This document shows, piece by piece, positions 36,434 to 45,955 of a stretch of DNA of 64,000 bases. Both the position numbers and the translations under genes were made by a program. Origin of the DNA: Ruegeria sp. Alg231-54 (lineage in GTDB: Bacteria; Pseudomonadota; Alphaproteobacteria; Rhodobacterales; Rhodobacteraceae). The notes under the pieces are model-generated. The model ran no database searches. It saw only the letters and a list, made by a program, of their open reading frames with translations, and had not been told where the DNA came from. The stretch is from contig NZ_FREZ01000005.1 of the NCBI RefSeq assembly GCF_900143525.1, positions 124,003 to 188,002 on the forward strand, given 5' to 3'. Positions within the stretch are counted from its first letter, which is position 1; each line of letters begins with the position of its first letter.

Positions 36434-36524
36434 CACAAATGACCTGCATCCCTGGGCACTGGCTTGTGAGAACGTGTATCTGGTATACATAAGATAACGC
36501 AGGGAAAATCGGAAAGGACAAAGA

Positions 36525-37133
36525 ATGACCGCAGTGACCGCAATAAATGGCGTTGGAGAGGGGCTAGGAAAGTCACTTACAGCCAACGGTTTCAAAACCG
36601 CTGAAGCCGTTGCCAAGGCAAGCCCCGCTGCACTGGTCAAAGTTCCTCGTATCGGCAAAGCCCGCGCAGCCGTCCTGATTGCCGCCGCGAAAGAGGCGGT
36701 TGCAGAGAAGCCGCCAGCCGCAAAACCCGCCGCGGCGAAACCAGCCGCCAAACGCTCTGCAGCGAAAACAAGTACGCGCCGCGCGCCTGCCAAAAAGCCT
36801 GCAGCGCGCCGAACAGCGCCCCGCAAAACGATCGCCGCCGCCGCTGCCGAGAAGCGGGCGGAAGAGGCTGCGCGCAAAGCGGCTGAGGAAAAGGTCGCAG
36901 CCGAACTGGCAGAAGCGAAGGCAAAAAAGAAGGCCAAGGCCAAAGCCAAGGCTGAAAAGGCCGCTAAAAAGCTTCAGGAGATGGAAGCTGTCTTCTCGAA
37001 AGCCAAGGACAAGGTGAAGGCCAAGACGAAGAAGGATAAGAAGAAAGATAAAAAGAAAAAGGCCGACAAGACGGACAAGAAGAAAGATAAGAAAAAAGAC
37101 AAGAAGAAGGATAAGAAAAAGGCGAAGAAGTAA
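36525..37133 (+). CDS. Helix-hairpin-helix protein with histone-H1-like lysine tail
   Basis: 202 residues. Residues 1-60 contain helix-hairpin-helix elements (NGVGEGLGKSLTANGF; VKVPRIGKARAAVLIAAAK), a sequence-independent DNA-binding fold. From about 60 the protein is Ala/Lys/Pro-rich, like histone H1 (AAKPAAKRSAAKT, RRAPAKKPAARR), then a helical AEAKAKKKAKAKAKAEKA stretch, and ends in KKDKK repeats. A nucleoid or DNA-bridging role is inferred. The ORF is intact with a strong terminator and is monocistronic. The charge distribution makes a translation artefact unlikely, but the tail may expand or contract between strains. Confidence 0.75.
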   Translation: MTAVTAINGVGEGLGKSLTANGFKTAEAVAKASPAALVKVPRIGKARAAVLIAAAKEAVAEKPPAAKPAAAKPAAKRSAAKTSTRRAPAKKPAARRTAPRKTIAAAAAEKRAEEAARKAAEEKVAAELAEAKAKKKAKAKAKAEKAAKKLQEMEAVFSKAKDKVKAKTKKDKKKDKKKKADKTDKKKDKKKDKKKDKKKAKK

Positions 37134-37158
37134 GCCTTCTCCGCCTTGCAGCTTCTTG

Positions 37159-37190
37159 AACCGGCGCCCTGTTAGTCGCCGGTTTTCTTA
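37159..37190 (+). terminator. Terminator of the histone-like gene
   Basis: AACCGGCG (37159-37166) pairs with CGCCGGTT (37177-37184), followed by TTCTTA. It lies immediately after the gene and runs into the end of serS on the other strand. Confidence 0.75.
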
Positions 37191-38480
37191 TGCCAGCGTG
37201 CCGTCCAGCTGCAGCGTCAGTTTGCCACCCAGATAGGGGGCCAGAACCTCCGGCAGGGTGACGGTGCCGTTTGCATTCTGGCCGTTTTCCAGCACGGCGA
37301 TCAGGCAGCGCCCAACAGCCAGACCGGATCCGTTCAGCGTGTGAACGTATTCCGGTTTGCCCCCAGCCTCGGGACGGAATCGCGCGTTCATCCGGCGCGC
37401 CTGAAAATCACCACAAGTCGAGACTGAGCTGATCTCTCGGTACGTATCCTGACCCGGCAGCCATGCTTCGATGTCATAGGTTCGGCGCGCGCCAAAGCCC
37501 ATATCGCCTGTGCACAAGATCACTGTGCGATAGGGGATGCCCAGCTTTTCCAGAATACCTTCGGCACAGCGCAGCATGCGTTTTTGCTCATCATCCGACT
37601 TGTCGGGATGGGTGACCGAGACCATTTCGACCTTTTCGAACTGGTGCTGGCGCAACATGCCGCGCGTGTCCCTGCCAGCCGATCCGGCCTCAGACCGGAA
37701 GCACAAGGAATGCGCGGTGTAGCGGCGCGGCAGATAGTTTTCTTCAATCATCGTGTCGTTGACGATATTGGTCAGCGATACCTCGGACGTCGGGATCAGC
37801 CACCAGCCTTCGCGGGTCTGATAGCTGTCTTCGCCAAACTTCGGCAATTGGCCTGTTCCCTGCATCATCTCGGACAAAACCAGAACCGGAGCATTCACTT
37901 CGGTCAGTTCGTTTTCGTTGATGTGTGTGTCCAGCATGAACTGCGCCAGTGCGCGGTGAACGCGGGCGACGCCGCCGGACAACAGGACAAAGCGCGAGCC
38001 GGACAGCTTTGCCGCCGTTTCAAAATCCATGCCGTTCTGAACGGCCTCGATTTCAAAATGCTCTTTCGGTGCAAAATCCAACTCACGCGGAGTGCCCCAG
38101 CGGTTGACTTCGACATTGTCGTTTTCGTCCGCACCTTCTGGTGCGTCCTCGGCTGGCAGGTTCGGGATGCGGATCAACTGATCAGTCAGCAGCGCGTCCA
38201 GATCCTTGGCCTCGGTCTGCATCCGGGCGATTTCGGCCTTTTTTTCGGCGACCAGTGCGCGCAGGCGTTGAAATTCCGCCTCGTCGCCGCGCCCCTTGGC
38301 GGCACCGACTTCTTTGCTGGCCTTGTTCTGTTCGGCTTGTGCCGTTTCTGCGGCCTGAATCTTGGCCCGGCGGCTTTCGTCCAGCCTTAGCAAATCTGAC
38401 GACACCGGCGCGTCCCCACGGCGCGCAAGTGCGGCGTCGAAGGCGGCGGGGTTTTCGCGAATGGCGCGGATGTCGTGCAT
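37188..38480 (-). CDS. serS: Seryl-tRNA synthetase
   Basis: 430 residues: the N-terminal long coiled-coil arm (about 30-100, rich in Lys/Glu) that grips tRNA-Ser, then the class II catalytic core. Motif 2 is [26 protein letters not shown] and motif 3 [18 protein letters not shown]. It charges tRNA-Ser and, where present, tRNA-Sec. AAGGATCTGAACC precedes the ATG. Transcribed away from the MscS gene's start, 72 bp after its end. Confidence 0.97.
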   Translation of the reverse strand: MHDIRAIRENPAAFDAALARRGDAPVSSDLLRLDESRRAKIQAAETAQAEQNKASKEVGAAKGRGDEAEFQRLRALVAEKKAEIARMQTEAKDLDALLTDQLIRIPNLPAEDAPEGADENDNVEVNRWGTPRELDFAPKEHFEIEAVQNGMDFETAAKLSGSRFVLLSGGVARVHRALAQFMLDTHINENELTEVNAPVLVLSEMMQGTGQLPKFGEDSYQTREGWWLIPTSEVSLTNIVNDTMIEENYLPRRYTAHSLCFRSEAGSAGRDTRGMLRQHQFEKVEMVSVTHPDKSDDEQKRMLRCAEGILEKLGIPYRTVILCTGDMGFGARRTYDIEAWLPGQDTYREISSVSTCGDFQARRMNARFRPEAGGKPEYVHTLNGSGLAVGRCLIAVLENGQNANGTVTLPEVLAPYLGGKLTLQLDGTLA

Positions 38481-38552
38481 GGTTCAGATCCTTAAATGCG
38501 TGAATCACTGAAACCGCTTATGCACCATCTGAAAGGCGGGGTGTAGCGCCGG

Positions 38553-40217
38553 TTACGACTTATCGGCATCCTCGTGTGTTTCATGCGCCAGATGGCCATC
38601 CCAATGTTCCGTTGGGATCTTGGGATTAGGTGGATCAGCCATGTAAGAGGGCGTCATGATCTGCACACTGTTTTCATTGAATACAGCCACGATATTGCGA
38701 TGCAGGTCTGACCGGATTTTTGGAATGATGCTGCCACGGGTCGTATAGCCGTTGATCTGATAGTTGATCGCGTAATCCGCCAATGCGGTCCACAAAACAA
38801 AGGGTTCAGGCTTGGCCTTGATGCCTTTGGTTCGGTTGGCGGCCTCAATCAGCATCGCCTCGACCTTCTCGGGCGGCTCTTCGTAGCCGATGCCAACCGT
38901 GGTGTGCAGCAGCAGTCCGCTGCCGTCTGTTTTCTTCGAGAAGTTCACCACATCCGAATTCATCAGTTGCGCATTAGGGATCGAGATCAGTTCGTTCTTA
39001 ATGGATTTCAGATGCGTCTCCATCAGTTTGATCTGAACTACATCGCCGATATGGTCGCCGATCTGAATGCGGTCCCCGATCGAGGTCGAGCGACGATAGA
39101 TCACGAACAGACCAGCCAGCATATTTGAGACGACAGAATTTGCACCCAGCGACAGCATGGCGCCCACCAGGATCGTCAACCCCTGGAACGCGGCCGAGTC
39201 GGACCCGGGGATGTAGGGAACGGCAAAGACCAGGGCGATCATGATCACCACAACACGGGCAATGTTGAAGGTTGGGCTGACCCAGTGTTTTTCGAAATCG
39301 CCCATGTCGAAGGAACCCGCTTCGACCGCGTCAAAGAACACCCGCATCCCCTTGATTATGTACAGCGCCACCCAAGAAATCAGGCCCAACATGATCAAAT
39401 TGGGGATGTAGCTGATAACGCCTTTGAAGATCAGCAATACTGGCTCTGTCAGATAGGTCAGCAACAGCTGCGCAAAATAGCGGGTTTCGGCGAAAGCCAG
39501 CAGAACAAACGAGAGGTAGTAATAAAAACCGAGAAAGAAGATGATAAGCAGAACGAAGTTCAGCCCATATCGTACCAGCGCAGCGATCGCTTCGGCCTGA
39601 ACGCTTTTAGCTGTGGCCGTTTCCACGTCCCTGAGGTGACGCGAGACAAATTTCAATGTCTTCCGTCGAATCCGACGATGCACCCACAGGATTGCCACCA
39701 CAAACGCAACAAACCCTACGGTCCACGCCACCGCCTCAATTGCACCGGAAACGCGCGCCCGTTCGGTGCGGTTGGCGCGATAGTCTTCGATGGATTGTTT
39801 GATCGCGTTCCCGTGCAAAACGCTTAGAACGCTCAGCTCCATCTGATCCAACTCGGCATCAGCTTCGGTGACGATAGAGACTCTCTCGCCATCGGCCAGA
39901 GTCCAAATGCCGAACTCGGTCTCTTCGTATGTCACCTCAACCGTTAGCGCGTCCGAGGCTTCGGCGATTTCGATGATCATGTCCTGAACATCTTCCGCCC
40001 GCTCTGGTGCGGGCAGGGCACTGGATCCCCGGACCTGAAACAATACGTCCCCGTCCACGATGACCGGAGCCACGAAACTGTCCGAATCCGCCCCGTCAGA
40101 AGCAGGGGACTCTGCCGGTGTTTCCTGTGCTAGTACGACATCGGAAAACCACAGGCTGGACGCCAGGGCTGTCAGAAAATAAACCAGCAAAAGGAAGGGC
40201 TTGAATTGCCTTGCCAT
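38553..40217 (-). CDS. MscS-family mechanosensitive channel
   Basis: 554 residues, larger than E. coli MscS (286). An N-terminal signal-like segment leads a periplasmic domain (about 35-130), then several helices, the pore-lining helix (GLTILVGAMLSLGANSVVSNMLAGLFVIYRR) and the MscS beta domain (RIQIGDHIGDVVQIKLMETHLKSIKNELISIPNAQLMNS). The extra N-terminal domain resembles long MscS relatives. It releases osmolytes under hypo-osmotic shock. Divergent from yajC. Confidence 0.9.
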   Translation of the reverse strand: MARQFKPFLLLVYFLTALASSLWFSDVVLAQETPAESPASDGADSDSFVAPVIVDGDVLFQVRGSSALPAPERAEDVQDMIIEIAEASDALTVEVTYEETEFGIWTLADGERVSIVTEADAELDQMELSVLSVLHGNAIKQSIEDYRANRTERARVSGAIEAVAWTVGFVAFVVAILWVHRRIRRKTLKFVSRHLRDVETATAKSVQAEAIAALVRYGLNFVLLIIFFLGFYYYLSFVLLAFAETRYFAQLLLTYLTEPVLLIFKGVISYIPNLIMLGLISWVALYIIKGMRVFFDAVEAGSFDMGDFEKHWVSPTFNIARVVVIMIALVFAVPYIPGSDSAAFQGLTILVGAMLSLGANSVVSNMLAGLFVIYRRSTSIGDRIQIGDHIGDVVQIKLMETHLKSIKNELISIPNAQLMNSDVVNFSKKTDGSGLLLHTTVGIGYEEPPEKVEAMLIEAANRTKGIKAKPEPFVLWTALADYAINYQINGYTTRGSIIPKIRSDLHRNIVAVFNENSVQIMTPSYMADPPNPKIPTEHWDGHLAHETHEDADKS

Positions 40218-40418
40218 ATGTCCCCCTTAACCCGAACTATACCCGGTTTCAGCGAGGTGCCTAGGACATATCTGCAACGCCTAGCTTGTTCTTTGTGCAC
40301 TGTGGCCAGGTCATAGCGGTGTACAGCGTTGCCTTCGCTTGCAAAGGCGCAATTCAGAGCATAGGTTCCCGCCAAATTTGCGGAGTATCTCCGCAGCACC
40401 AAAACAAAGGAATATCCC

Positions 40419-40706
40419 ATGGAAGGTGGCGCAATCGCCCAGTTTCTCCCGCTGATCCTGATCTTCGCGATCATGTATTTTCTGCTGATCCGTCCGCAGC
40501 AAAAAAAGATGAAGCAACATCAGGCCATGGTCGAAGCCGTGCGTCGCGGCGATCAGGTCGTCACCCAGGGTGGAATGATCGGCAAGGTGTCCAAGGTCAA
40601 GGAAGGCGACAACGAGATCGAAGTTGAAATCGCCGAGGGTGTGAAGGTTCGTGTGGTCAAGTCGACCATTGCGCAGGTTCTGAACAAGACTGAGCCCGCG
40701 AAGTAA
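40419..40706 (+). CDS. yajC: Preprotein translocase accessory protein YajC
   Basis: 95 residues, one N-terminal membrane helix (IAQFLPLILIFAIMYFLLIRPQQKKMKQHQAMV, the family signature) and a cytoplasmic beta domain (GDQVVTQGGMIGKVSKVKEGDNEIEVEIAEGVKVRVVKSTI). It belongs to the SecDF-YajC complex that supports protein export. First gene of the yajC-secD-secF operon, 33 bp before secD. Confidence 0.97.
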   Translation: MEGGAIAQFLPLILIFAIMYFLLIRPQQKKMKQHQAMVEAVRRGDQVVTQGGMIGKVSKVKEGDNEIEVEIAEGVKVRVVKSTIAQVLNKTEPAK

Positions 40707-40739
40707 CTTCGCGCCACAATTCCTTGAAAAGGCAGGGTA

Positions 40740-42401
40740 ATGCTGCAAATTGATACCTGGAAGCGGGTTCTGATCTGGCTGGTCTGCGTGATCGGTCTGA
40801 TCCTTGCCCTGCCGAATGCGTTTTATACGCGCGTCGAGCAATCCAATGATGCCAAGGCCGCAATTGAGCTTGGTATCGACACTCCCGAAATGCAGGCCGA
40901 GGCGGCGCAATGGCCGAACTGGTTGCCGTCATCGCTGGTCAATCTGGGCCTCGATCTGCGCGGTGGTGCGCATCTGTTGGCCGAAGTTCAGGTCGGCGAT
41001 GTGTACGAATCCCGGATGGAGGCCATGTGGCCCGAAATTCGCGATGCGCTGCGGGATGAGCGCGCCACCGTAGGCACGATCCGCAAACAAGAGTCGGCTC
41101 CGGACGAGATTCGGGTGCGCATCAGCCAGCCCGAGGGCATGTCCCGCGCGCTTGAAGTTGTGCGCGGCCTGGCCCGTCAGGTGCAGACCCTGACCGGTGT
41201 AGGTGCAACCGATATCGAGGCGCGGGCTGATGGCGACACAATCGTCGTTCAACTGTCCGAGGCTGAAAAACTTGCCACAGACGACCGCACTGTGCGCCAG
41301 TCGCTTGAGATTGTGCGCCGCCGTATTGACGAGGTCGGAACGCGTGAGCCCACGATCCAACGCCAGGGTGCGGATCGTATCCTGATACAGGTGCCGGGTA
41401 TCGGCAGTGCTGGTGAACTGAAAGAGATCATCGGCACCACCGCTCAGCTGACATTCAATCCCGTTGTGGGGCGGGGCACCAACCCGGACGCGGTCCCGGG
41501 GATTGGCGAACAGGTCCTCCCCTCCATCGACGAAACCGGTTTGTTTTACACAGTCGAGTCGGCCCCAGTCGTCACCGGCGAAGAGCTGGTGGACGCGCAG
41601 CCAGCCTTCGACCAGAACGGTCGCCCTGCGGTCAGCTTTCGGTTCAACACTTCGGGGGCACGCAAGTTCGGCGACTATACGCTGGAAAATATCGGCCAGC
41701 CGTTCGCCATCATTCTTGATGATGAGGTCATCTCGGCCCCTGTCATTCAAAGCCACATTCCTGGCGGTTCGGGCATCATCACCGGTAACTTCACCGTTGA
41801 GGAAAGCACCAACTTGGCCGTTCTGTTGCGCGCAGGCGCGTTGCCAGCCGGGCTGGAATTCCTCGAAGAGCGTACCATCGGCCCCGAACTGGGGCAGGAC
41901 AGCATCGACGCCGGTAAGGTCGCAACTATTGTGGCCTTTGTCGCGGTGCTGGCCTTTATGGCGCTCAGCTATGGTTTGTTTGGTCTCTTTGCCAACATCG
42001 CCCTGATCATCAACGTCGGCTTGCTGTTTGGTCTGTTGTCCCTGATCGGAGCCACCCTGACACTGCCCGGTATTGCCGGTATCGTGCTGACGGTTGGTAT
42101 GGCGGTGGATGCCAACGTGCTGATCTTTGAGCGTATACGCGAAGAACTGAAATCCGCCAGAGGCCCGGCGCGCGCAATCGAGCTGGGTTATGAAAAGGCG
42201 TTGTCGGCCATTCTGGACGCAAACGTGACCACATTCATCACCGCTGTTATCCTGTTTGCCATGGGCAGCGGTCCGGTACGCGGTTTTGCCATCACGCTGG
42301 GTCTGGGCATTCTGACCTCGGTCTTCACCGCGATCTTCGTGACGCGCCTGATGATCGTGATCTGGTTTGAACGCCGCCGCCCGAAAACGATCGAGGTTTG
42401 A
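40740..42401 (+). CDS. secD: Protein translocase subunit SecD
   Basis: 553 residues. Six membrane helices with a large periplasmic P1 domain between helices 1 and 2. Seen: LGLDLRGGAHLLAEV (D1), the GTREPTIQRQGADRILIQVPG repeat, and the C-terminal GIAGIVLTVGMAVDANVLIFERIREELK (D4), all SecD signatures. It uses proton flow to pull exported proteins across the inner membrane. It is followed by secF after one base. Confidence 0.97.
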   Translation: MLQIDTWKRVLIWLVCVIGLILALPNAFYTRVEQSNDAKAAIELGIDTPEMQAEAAQWPNWLPSSLVNLGLDLRGGAHLLAEVQVGDVYESRMEAMWPEIRDALRDERATVGTIRKQESAPDEIRVRISQPEGMSRALEVVRGLARQVQTLTGVGATDIEARADGDTIVVQLSEAEKLATDDRTVRQSLEIVRRRIDEVGTREPTIQRQGADRILIQVPGIGSAGELKEIIGTTAQLTFNPVVGRGTNPDAVPGIGEQVLPSIDETGLFYTVESAPVVTGEELVDAQPAFDQNGRPAVSFRFNTSGARKFGDYTLENIGQPFAIILDDEVISAPVIQSHIPGGSGIITGNFTVEESTNLAVLLRAGALPAGLEFLEERTIGPELGQDSIDAGKVATIVAFVAVLAFMALSYGLFGLFANIALIINVGLLFGLLSLIGATLTLPGIAGIVLTVGMAVDANVLIFERIREELKSARGPARAIELGYEKALSAILDANVTTFITAVILFAMGSGPVRGFAITLGLGILTSVFTAIFVTRLMIVIWFERRRPKTIEV

Positions 42402-42402
42402 C

Positions 42403-43377
42403 ATGAGACTGAAACTCGTACCCCAGAATACCTCGTTCGATTTCTTCAGCCGATGGAAAATCTGGCTGGGTATCTCGGCTTTGATGATGATCGTGGCGTT
42501 TACGTCCTTCATGCTTCAGGGGCTGAACTTCGGCATCGACTTCCGCGGTGGCACAACGATCCGGACGCAAAGCACCCAAGAGATTGATGTCGGTGTCTAT
42601 CGTGACGCCCTTGCCCCGTTGGAATTGGGGGATGTGACAATCACAGAGATCTTCGATCCAAACTTTGGGCCGGATGAGAATGTTGCGATGATCCGCATCC
42701 AGGCGCAAGAAGACACCGAGGCGGTTACATCGGACGTGATCACTCAGGTCGGCGAGGTGCTTGCTGCTGCTGATCCGGGCCTCAAATTGCCGTTTGAAAG
42801 CGTTGAATCCGTCGGTCCTAAAGTCTCGGGTGAGCTGATCCAAACTGCGGTTATCGCCGTGGTGTTGGCGATCGGGGCGGTGCTGGTATATATCTGGCTG
42901 CGTTTCGAATGGCAGTTCGCCTTGGGCGCGGTGGCCGCATTGGTCCACGACGTAATCCTCACCATCGGCATATTCTCGGAACTGCAAATCCGGTTCGATC
43001 TGGCCATCATCGCGGCATTGCTGACCATCGTGGGGTATTCGCTGAACGACACCGTGGTCGTCTTTGACCGCGTCCGTGAGAACCTGCGGAAATACAAGAA
43101 AAAGGACCTGAAAGAGGTTCTGAACATTTCGATCAACGAAACGCTCAGTCGGACGGTGATGACCTCCGTTACCACCCTGTTGGCTCTGATTTCGCTTTAT
43201 GTGCTGGGTGGGGACGTGATCCGCGGCTTTGTTTTCGCGATGATTTGGGGCGTGATCGTGGGGACGTATTCCTCGGTCTTTGTCGCCTCGACGATCCTGC
43301 TGTGGCTGGGCGTCAAGCGCGACTGGTCGAAGCCTTCCAACAACGCGGGCAACCAGTTCGCAAATGTGGATGCCTGA
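42403..43377 (+). CDS. secF: Protein translocase subunit SecF
   Basis: 324 residues. Family motifs: FGIDFRGGTTIR near residue 45 and VGYSLNDTVVVFDRVRENLRK near residue 210. Six membrane helices with the periplasmic P4 domain. The ATG at 42403 starts one base after the secD stop; an upstream frame from 42367 is inside secD and rejected. The next gene overlaps its stop, so the operon continues. Confidence 0.97.
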   Translation: MRLKLVPQNTSFDFFSRWKIWLGISALMMIVAFTSFMLQGLNFGIDFRGGTTIRTQSTQEIDVGVYRDALAPLELGDVTITEIFDPNFGPDENVAMIRIQAQEDTEAVTSDVITQVGEVLAAADPGLKLPFESVESVGPKVSGELIQTAVIAVVLAIGAVLVYIWLRFEWQFALGAVAALVHDVILTIGIFSELQIRFDLAIIAALLTIVGYSLNDTVVVFDRVRENLRKYKKKDLKEVLNISINETLSRTVMTSVTTLLALISLYVLGGDVIRGFVFAMIWGVIVGTYSSVFVASTILLWLGVKRDWSKPSNNAGNQFANVDA

Positions 43378-44140
43378 CCTTCTCGGCCAGTCCCCCATGG
43401 GGCTGGCCATTATCTTTTTTGCCGCGACGCTAGGCGGCATCGTACGCGGGTTTTCCGGCTTTGGCACCGCGCTGATTTTTCTGCCTCTGGCCACACCGTT
43501 CCTCGGCCCGTTTGGGGCGCTGATCGGACTGACGATCATGGATATCTTCGGGCCACTCCCCAACCTGCGACGGGCGTGGCGCGTCGTGGACCGCGGCGAC
43601 CTGGCACGGTTACTGCTGGGCTGCGCCCTGGTCCTGCCCGTTGGCCTGTGGGTCCTTACGCAGGTCGAACCTGAGGTTTTTCGATACGCGGTCAGCTTTC
43701 TGGCCTTATTCATGCTCGCAATCCTGATCCTCGGATTACGCTATCAAGGCCGCGTGCGGCGCGCGATGGTGACCGCAATCGGTGGCGCTGCGGGCTTTCT
43801 CGGTGGCGTCGCTGGGTTGCCTGGACCGGCGGTGATCTTGTTCTACATGTCACGTCCGCTGCCGGTAGAAGTCATTCGGGCCACGATCCTGCTGTTCCTT
43901 TTCGGCTTCGACTTTCTTATTTTCGGCTTTTTGTCTGCCATGGGTCGCGTGACTTTCGACAGTGTTGTTCTGGGGCTGGCTTTGTCGGTTCCGAACCTTT
44001 TGGGCAATTGGCTGGGCGGTTGGCTGTTCAACCCGGAAAAGGAAAAACTCTACCGCACCGCCGCCTACGTTGTCATCGCGCTGGCCGCCTTGTCGGGCCT
44101 GCCGCTTTGGGGCATAGAAGATATCCATGCGGTTGAATGA
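43370..44140 (+). CDS. TauE/SafE-family exporter in the sec operon
   Basis: 256 residues, eight or so helices. GGIVRGFSGFGTALIFLPLA and GGAAGFLGGVAGLPGPAVILFYMS are the two half-repeat motifs of the family, close to the sulfite exporter group. The start ATG at 43370 overlaps the secF stop (an ATG at 43364 is an alternative). It ends inside the Mth938-like gene (14 bp overlap). It is clearly different from the TauE/SafE protein at 4.9 kb. Substrate unknown. Confidence 0.85.
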   Translation: MPDLLGQSPMGLAIIFFAATLGGIVRGFSGFGTALIFLPLATPFLGPFGALIGLTIMDIFGPLPNLRRAWRVVDRGDLARLLLGCALVLPVGLWVLTQVEPEVFRYAVSFLALFMLAILILGLRYQGRVRRAMVTAIGGAAGFLGGVAGLPGPAVILFYMSRPLPVEVIRATILLFLFGFDFLIFGFLSAMGRVTFDSVVLGLALSVPNLLGNWLGGWLFNPEKEKLYRTAAYVVIALAALSGLPLWGIEDIHAVE

Positions 44141-44480
44141 GATCACATATAACAACGCAACACCGGTCGATGGCTACGGGCCCGGCTTTTTCCGTATTGG
44201 TGGCCAGGTCTACGAAGGGGCGGTTCTGACCGGTCCATCGGGCACCACCGGTTGGGGCGGATACGACGATCAATCCTCTTTGCTTGCACTGGCTGGGCAT
44301 GTGGATGTCCTGTTGATCGGAACGGGCGCTGATCTGGCCCATATCCCCTCTGACCTTCGAGCGGCGCTTGAGCAAGCCGGCATGGGCGTTGAGATCATGA
44401 ACTCACCCGCAGCCTGCCGTACCTACAATGTACTGCTCTCCGAAGGCCGCCGCATCGCGTTGGCTTTGCTTCCCACCTGA
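44127..44480 (+). CDS. Mth938/NDUFAF3-like protein
   Basis: 117 residues matching the Mth938 domain family, whose human member NDUFAF3 is a complex I assembly factor. Seen: MRLNEITYNNATPVDGYGPGFFRI, GAVLTGPSGTTGW, VDVLLIGTGAD, and AACRTYNVLLSEGRRIALALLPT. Clustering with secDF is a known feature of alphaproteobacteria and was used to support a membrane-linked role. The start overlaps the TauE/SafE gene. Co-expression with SecDF suggests assisting membrane-protein assembly; the exact activity is unknown. Confidence 0.88.
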   Translation: MRLNEITYNNATPVDGYGPGFFRIGGQVYEGAVLTGPSGTTGWGGYDDQSSLLALAGHVDVLLIGTGADLAHIPSDLRAALEQAGMGVEIMNSPAACRTYNVLLSEGRRIALALLPT

Positions 44481-44556
44481 CGAAATCCGCTTCATCAGGC
44501 CAAAAATATCCCGGGGAGCGCGAGTGCTGGCCCCTCATTCCCATGCTTATCCGAAA

Positions 44557-44594
44557 GCGGGTCGGGTATTGCCCTGCGGCAAATCCCGCCTTTT
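44557..44594 (+). terminator. Probable terminator of the yajC-secDF operon
   Basis: GCGGG (44557-44561) pairs with CCCGC (44585-44589), enclosing a TTGCC-CTGC-GGCAA hairpin, followed by CTTTT. It separates the sec operon from ccmA; strength is moderate. Confidence 0.5.
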
Positions 44595-44626
44595 GCCCCT
44601 ATGCGCAATAAGATAAGCGGGACCGT

Positions 44627-45241
44627 ATGACACTGACCGTAACCGATCTTGCCATCACCCGCGGGGGTATCCCCGTGCTCGAGGGGCTCAACTTCTCGCT
44701 TCAACCTGGGCAAGCACTGATCCTGCGTGGGCCAAACGGGATCGGCAAAACAACTTTGCTGCGTACACTTGCGGGGTTGCAGCCGGCGTTGAGCGGAACC
44801 ATTGACGGGGCCGAGGATCAAATTGCCTATGCCTCGCATTCCGACGGGTTGAAGCCAACGTTGACGGTTGTGGAAAACCTGACCTTCTGGGCCTCGGTCT
44901 TTGGGACAGATGACATCCAACCCGCATTGGATGCCTTTGCTTTGAACGAACTGTCGGACCGCCATGCGGGAAATCTGTCCGCCGGCCAGAAACGCCGCCT
45001 TGGACTGGCCAGGATGCTGGTCACTGGACGACCTATCTGGATGCTGGACGAACCGACCGTGTCACTGGACAAAAGCGCCGTCCAGATGTTTGCCGATACC
45101 GTTCGTGCCCATCTCAGGCAGGGCGGTTCCGCCCTGATCGCGACCCATATCGACCTTGGTCTTGACGGCGCGGTTCTGGATGTGGGTCCCAACAAAGCCA
45201 AACCAAAATCCATCGACGACTTTGACGGAGGCTTCCTGTGA
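44627..45241 (+). CDS. ccmA: Haem exporter ATPase CcmA
   Basis: 204 residues, ABC ATPase. Walker [10 protein letters not shown], signature LSAGQKRR, Walker [13 protein letters not shown]. Shorter than most ABC ATPases, as usual for CcmA. It powers release of holo-CcmE from CcmC/D with CcmB, in cytochrome c maturation. It starts the ccmABCDG operon; the stop overlaps the start of ccmB by 4 bp. Confidence 0.94.
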   Translation: MTLTVTDLAITRGGIPVLEGLNFSLQPGQALILRGPNGIGKTTLLRTLAGLQPALSGTIDGAEDQIAYASHSDGLKPTLTVVENLTFWASVFGTDDIQPALDAFALNELSDRHAGNLSAGQKRRLGLARMLVTGRPIWMLDEPTVSLDKSAVQMFADTVRAHLRQGGSALIATHIDLGLDGAVLDVGPNKAKPKSIDDFDGGFL

Positions 45242-45894
45242 TCGCCCTGCTGTTGCGCGACCTGAAACTGGCCTTCCGAGCGGGTGGGGGTTTTGGCCTT
45301 GGCCTTGCATTCTTTCTGATTGTGACCGTTCTTGTGCCGTTCTCAGTCGGCCCGCAATCTTCGCTGCTGTCGACCATTGCGCCGGGTGTGCTTTGGCTGG
45401 GCGCGCTTTTGGCCTGCCTGTTATCGCTTGATCGTCTGCTTGCGCTGGATTGGGAAGACGGGTCGCTTGACCTGTTGGCCACCGCGCCCTTGCCGCTTGA
45501 GGCGGTTGTGTCGATCAAGGCGCTGGCCCACTGGATAACAACGGGTTTGCCACTGGTTCTAGCCGCGCCGTTTCTGGGTGTGCTACTGAACTTGCCGGTG
45601 CCAGGCTTTTTCTGGCTGGTGATCTCACTTTTGGTCGGCACCCCGGCCATGAGTGTGATCGGGACCTTTGGCGCAGCTCTGACTGTCGGCCTGAAACGCG
45701 GGGGGCTATTGTTGTCATTGCTTGTCCTGCCGCTGTATGTTCCCACGCTGATCTTCGGGGCCGAAGTCGCACGCCGCGGCGCCACGGGGATGGAAACGCA
45801 GACACCGCTGTTGATGCTGGCAGGGATCACGGCGGCCACGATTGCTCTGTTGCCTTTTGCCAGTGCGGCCGTGCTGCGGATCAACCTTCGGTGA
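45238..45894 (+). CDS. ccmB: Haem exporter permease CcmB
   Basis: 218 residues with six hydrophobic segments. It begins [38 protein letters not shown] and contains [20 protein letters not shown] and [41 protein letters not shown], typical of CcmB. It forms the CcmAB(CD) complex. The overlap with ccmA implies coupling; ccmC follows after 61 bp. Confidence 0.94.
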   Translation: MIALLLRDLKLAFRAGGGFGLGLAFFLIVTVLVPFSVGPQSSLLSTIAPGVLWLGALLACLLSLDRLLALDWEDGSLDLLATAPLPLEAVVSIKALAHWITTGLPLVLAAPFLGVLLNLPVPGFFWLVISLLVGTPAMSVIGTFGAALTVGLKRGGLLLSLLVLPLYVPTLIFGAEVARRGATGMETQTPLLMLAGITAATIALLPFASAAVLRINLR

Positions 45895-45955
45895 CACGGT
45901 CGCAGTTTGACTGATGTCAATTGAGAACAAACACGAGTCGGACTAAGTAGAGCCC

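Noticed and set aside
40929..42512. 527-codon minus frame across secD
   Set aside because: Antisense shadow of secD and secF.
42325..43713. 462-codon minus frame across secF and the following exporter gene
   Set aside because: Antisense shadow; the plus-strand genes have clear SecF and TauE/SafE motifs.
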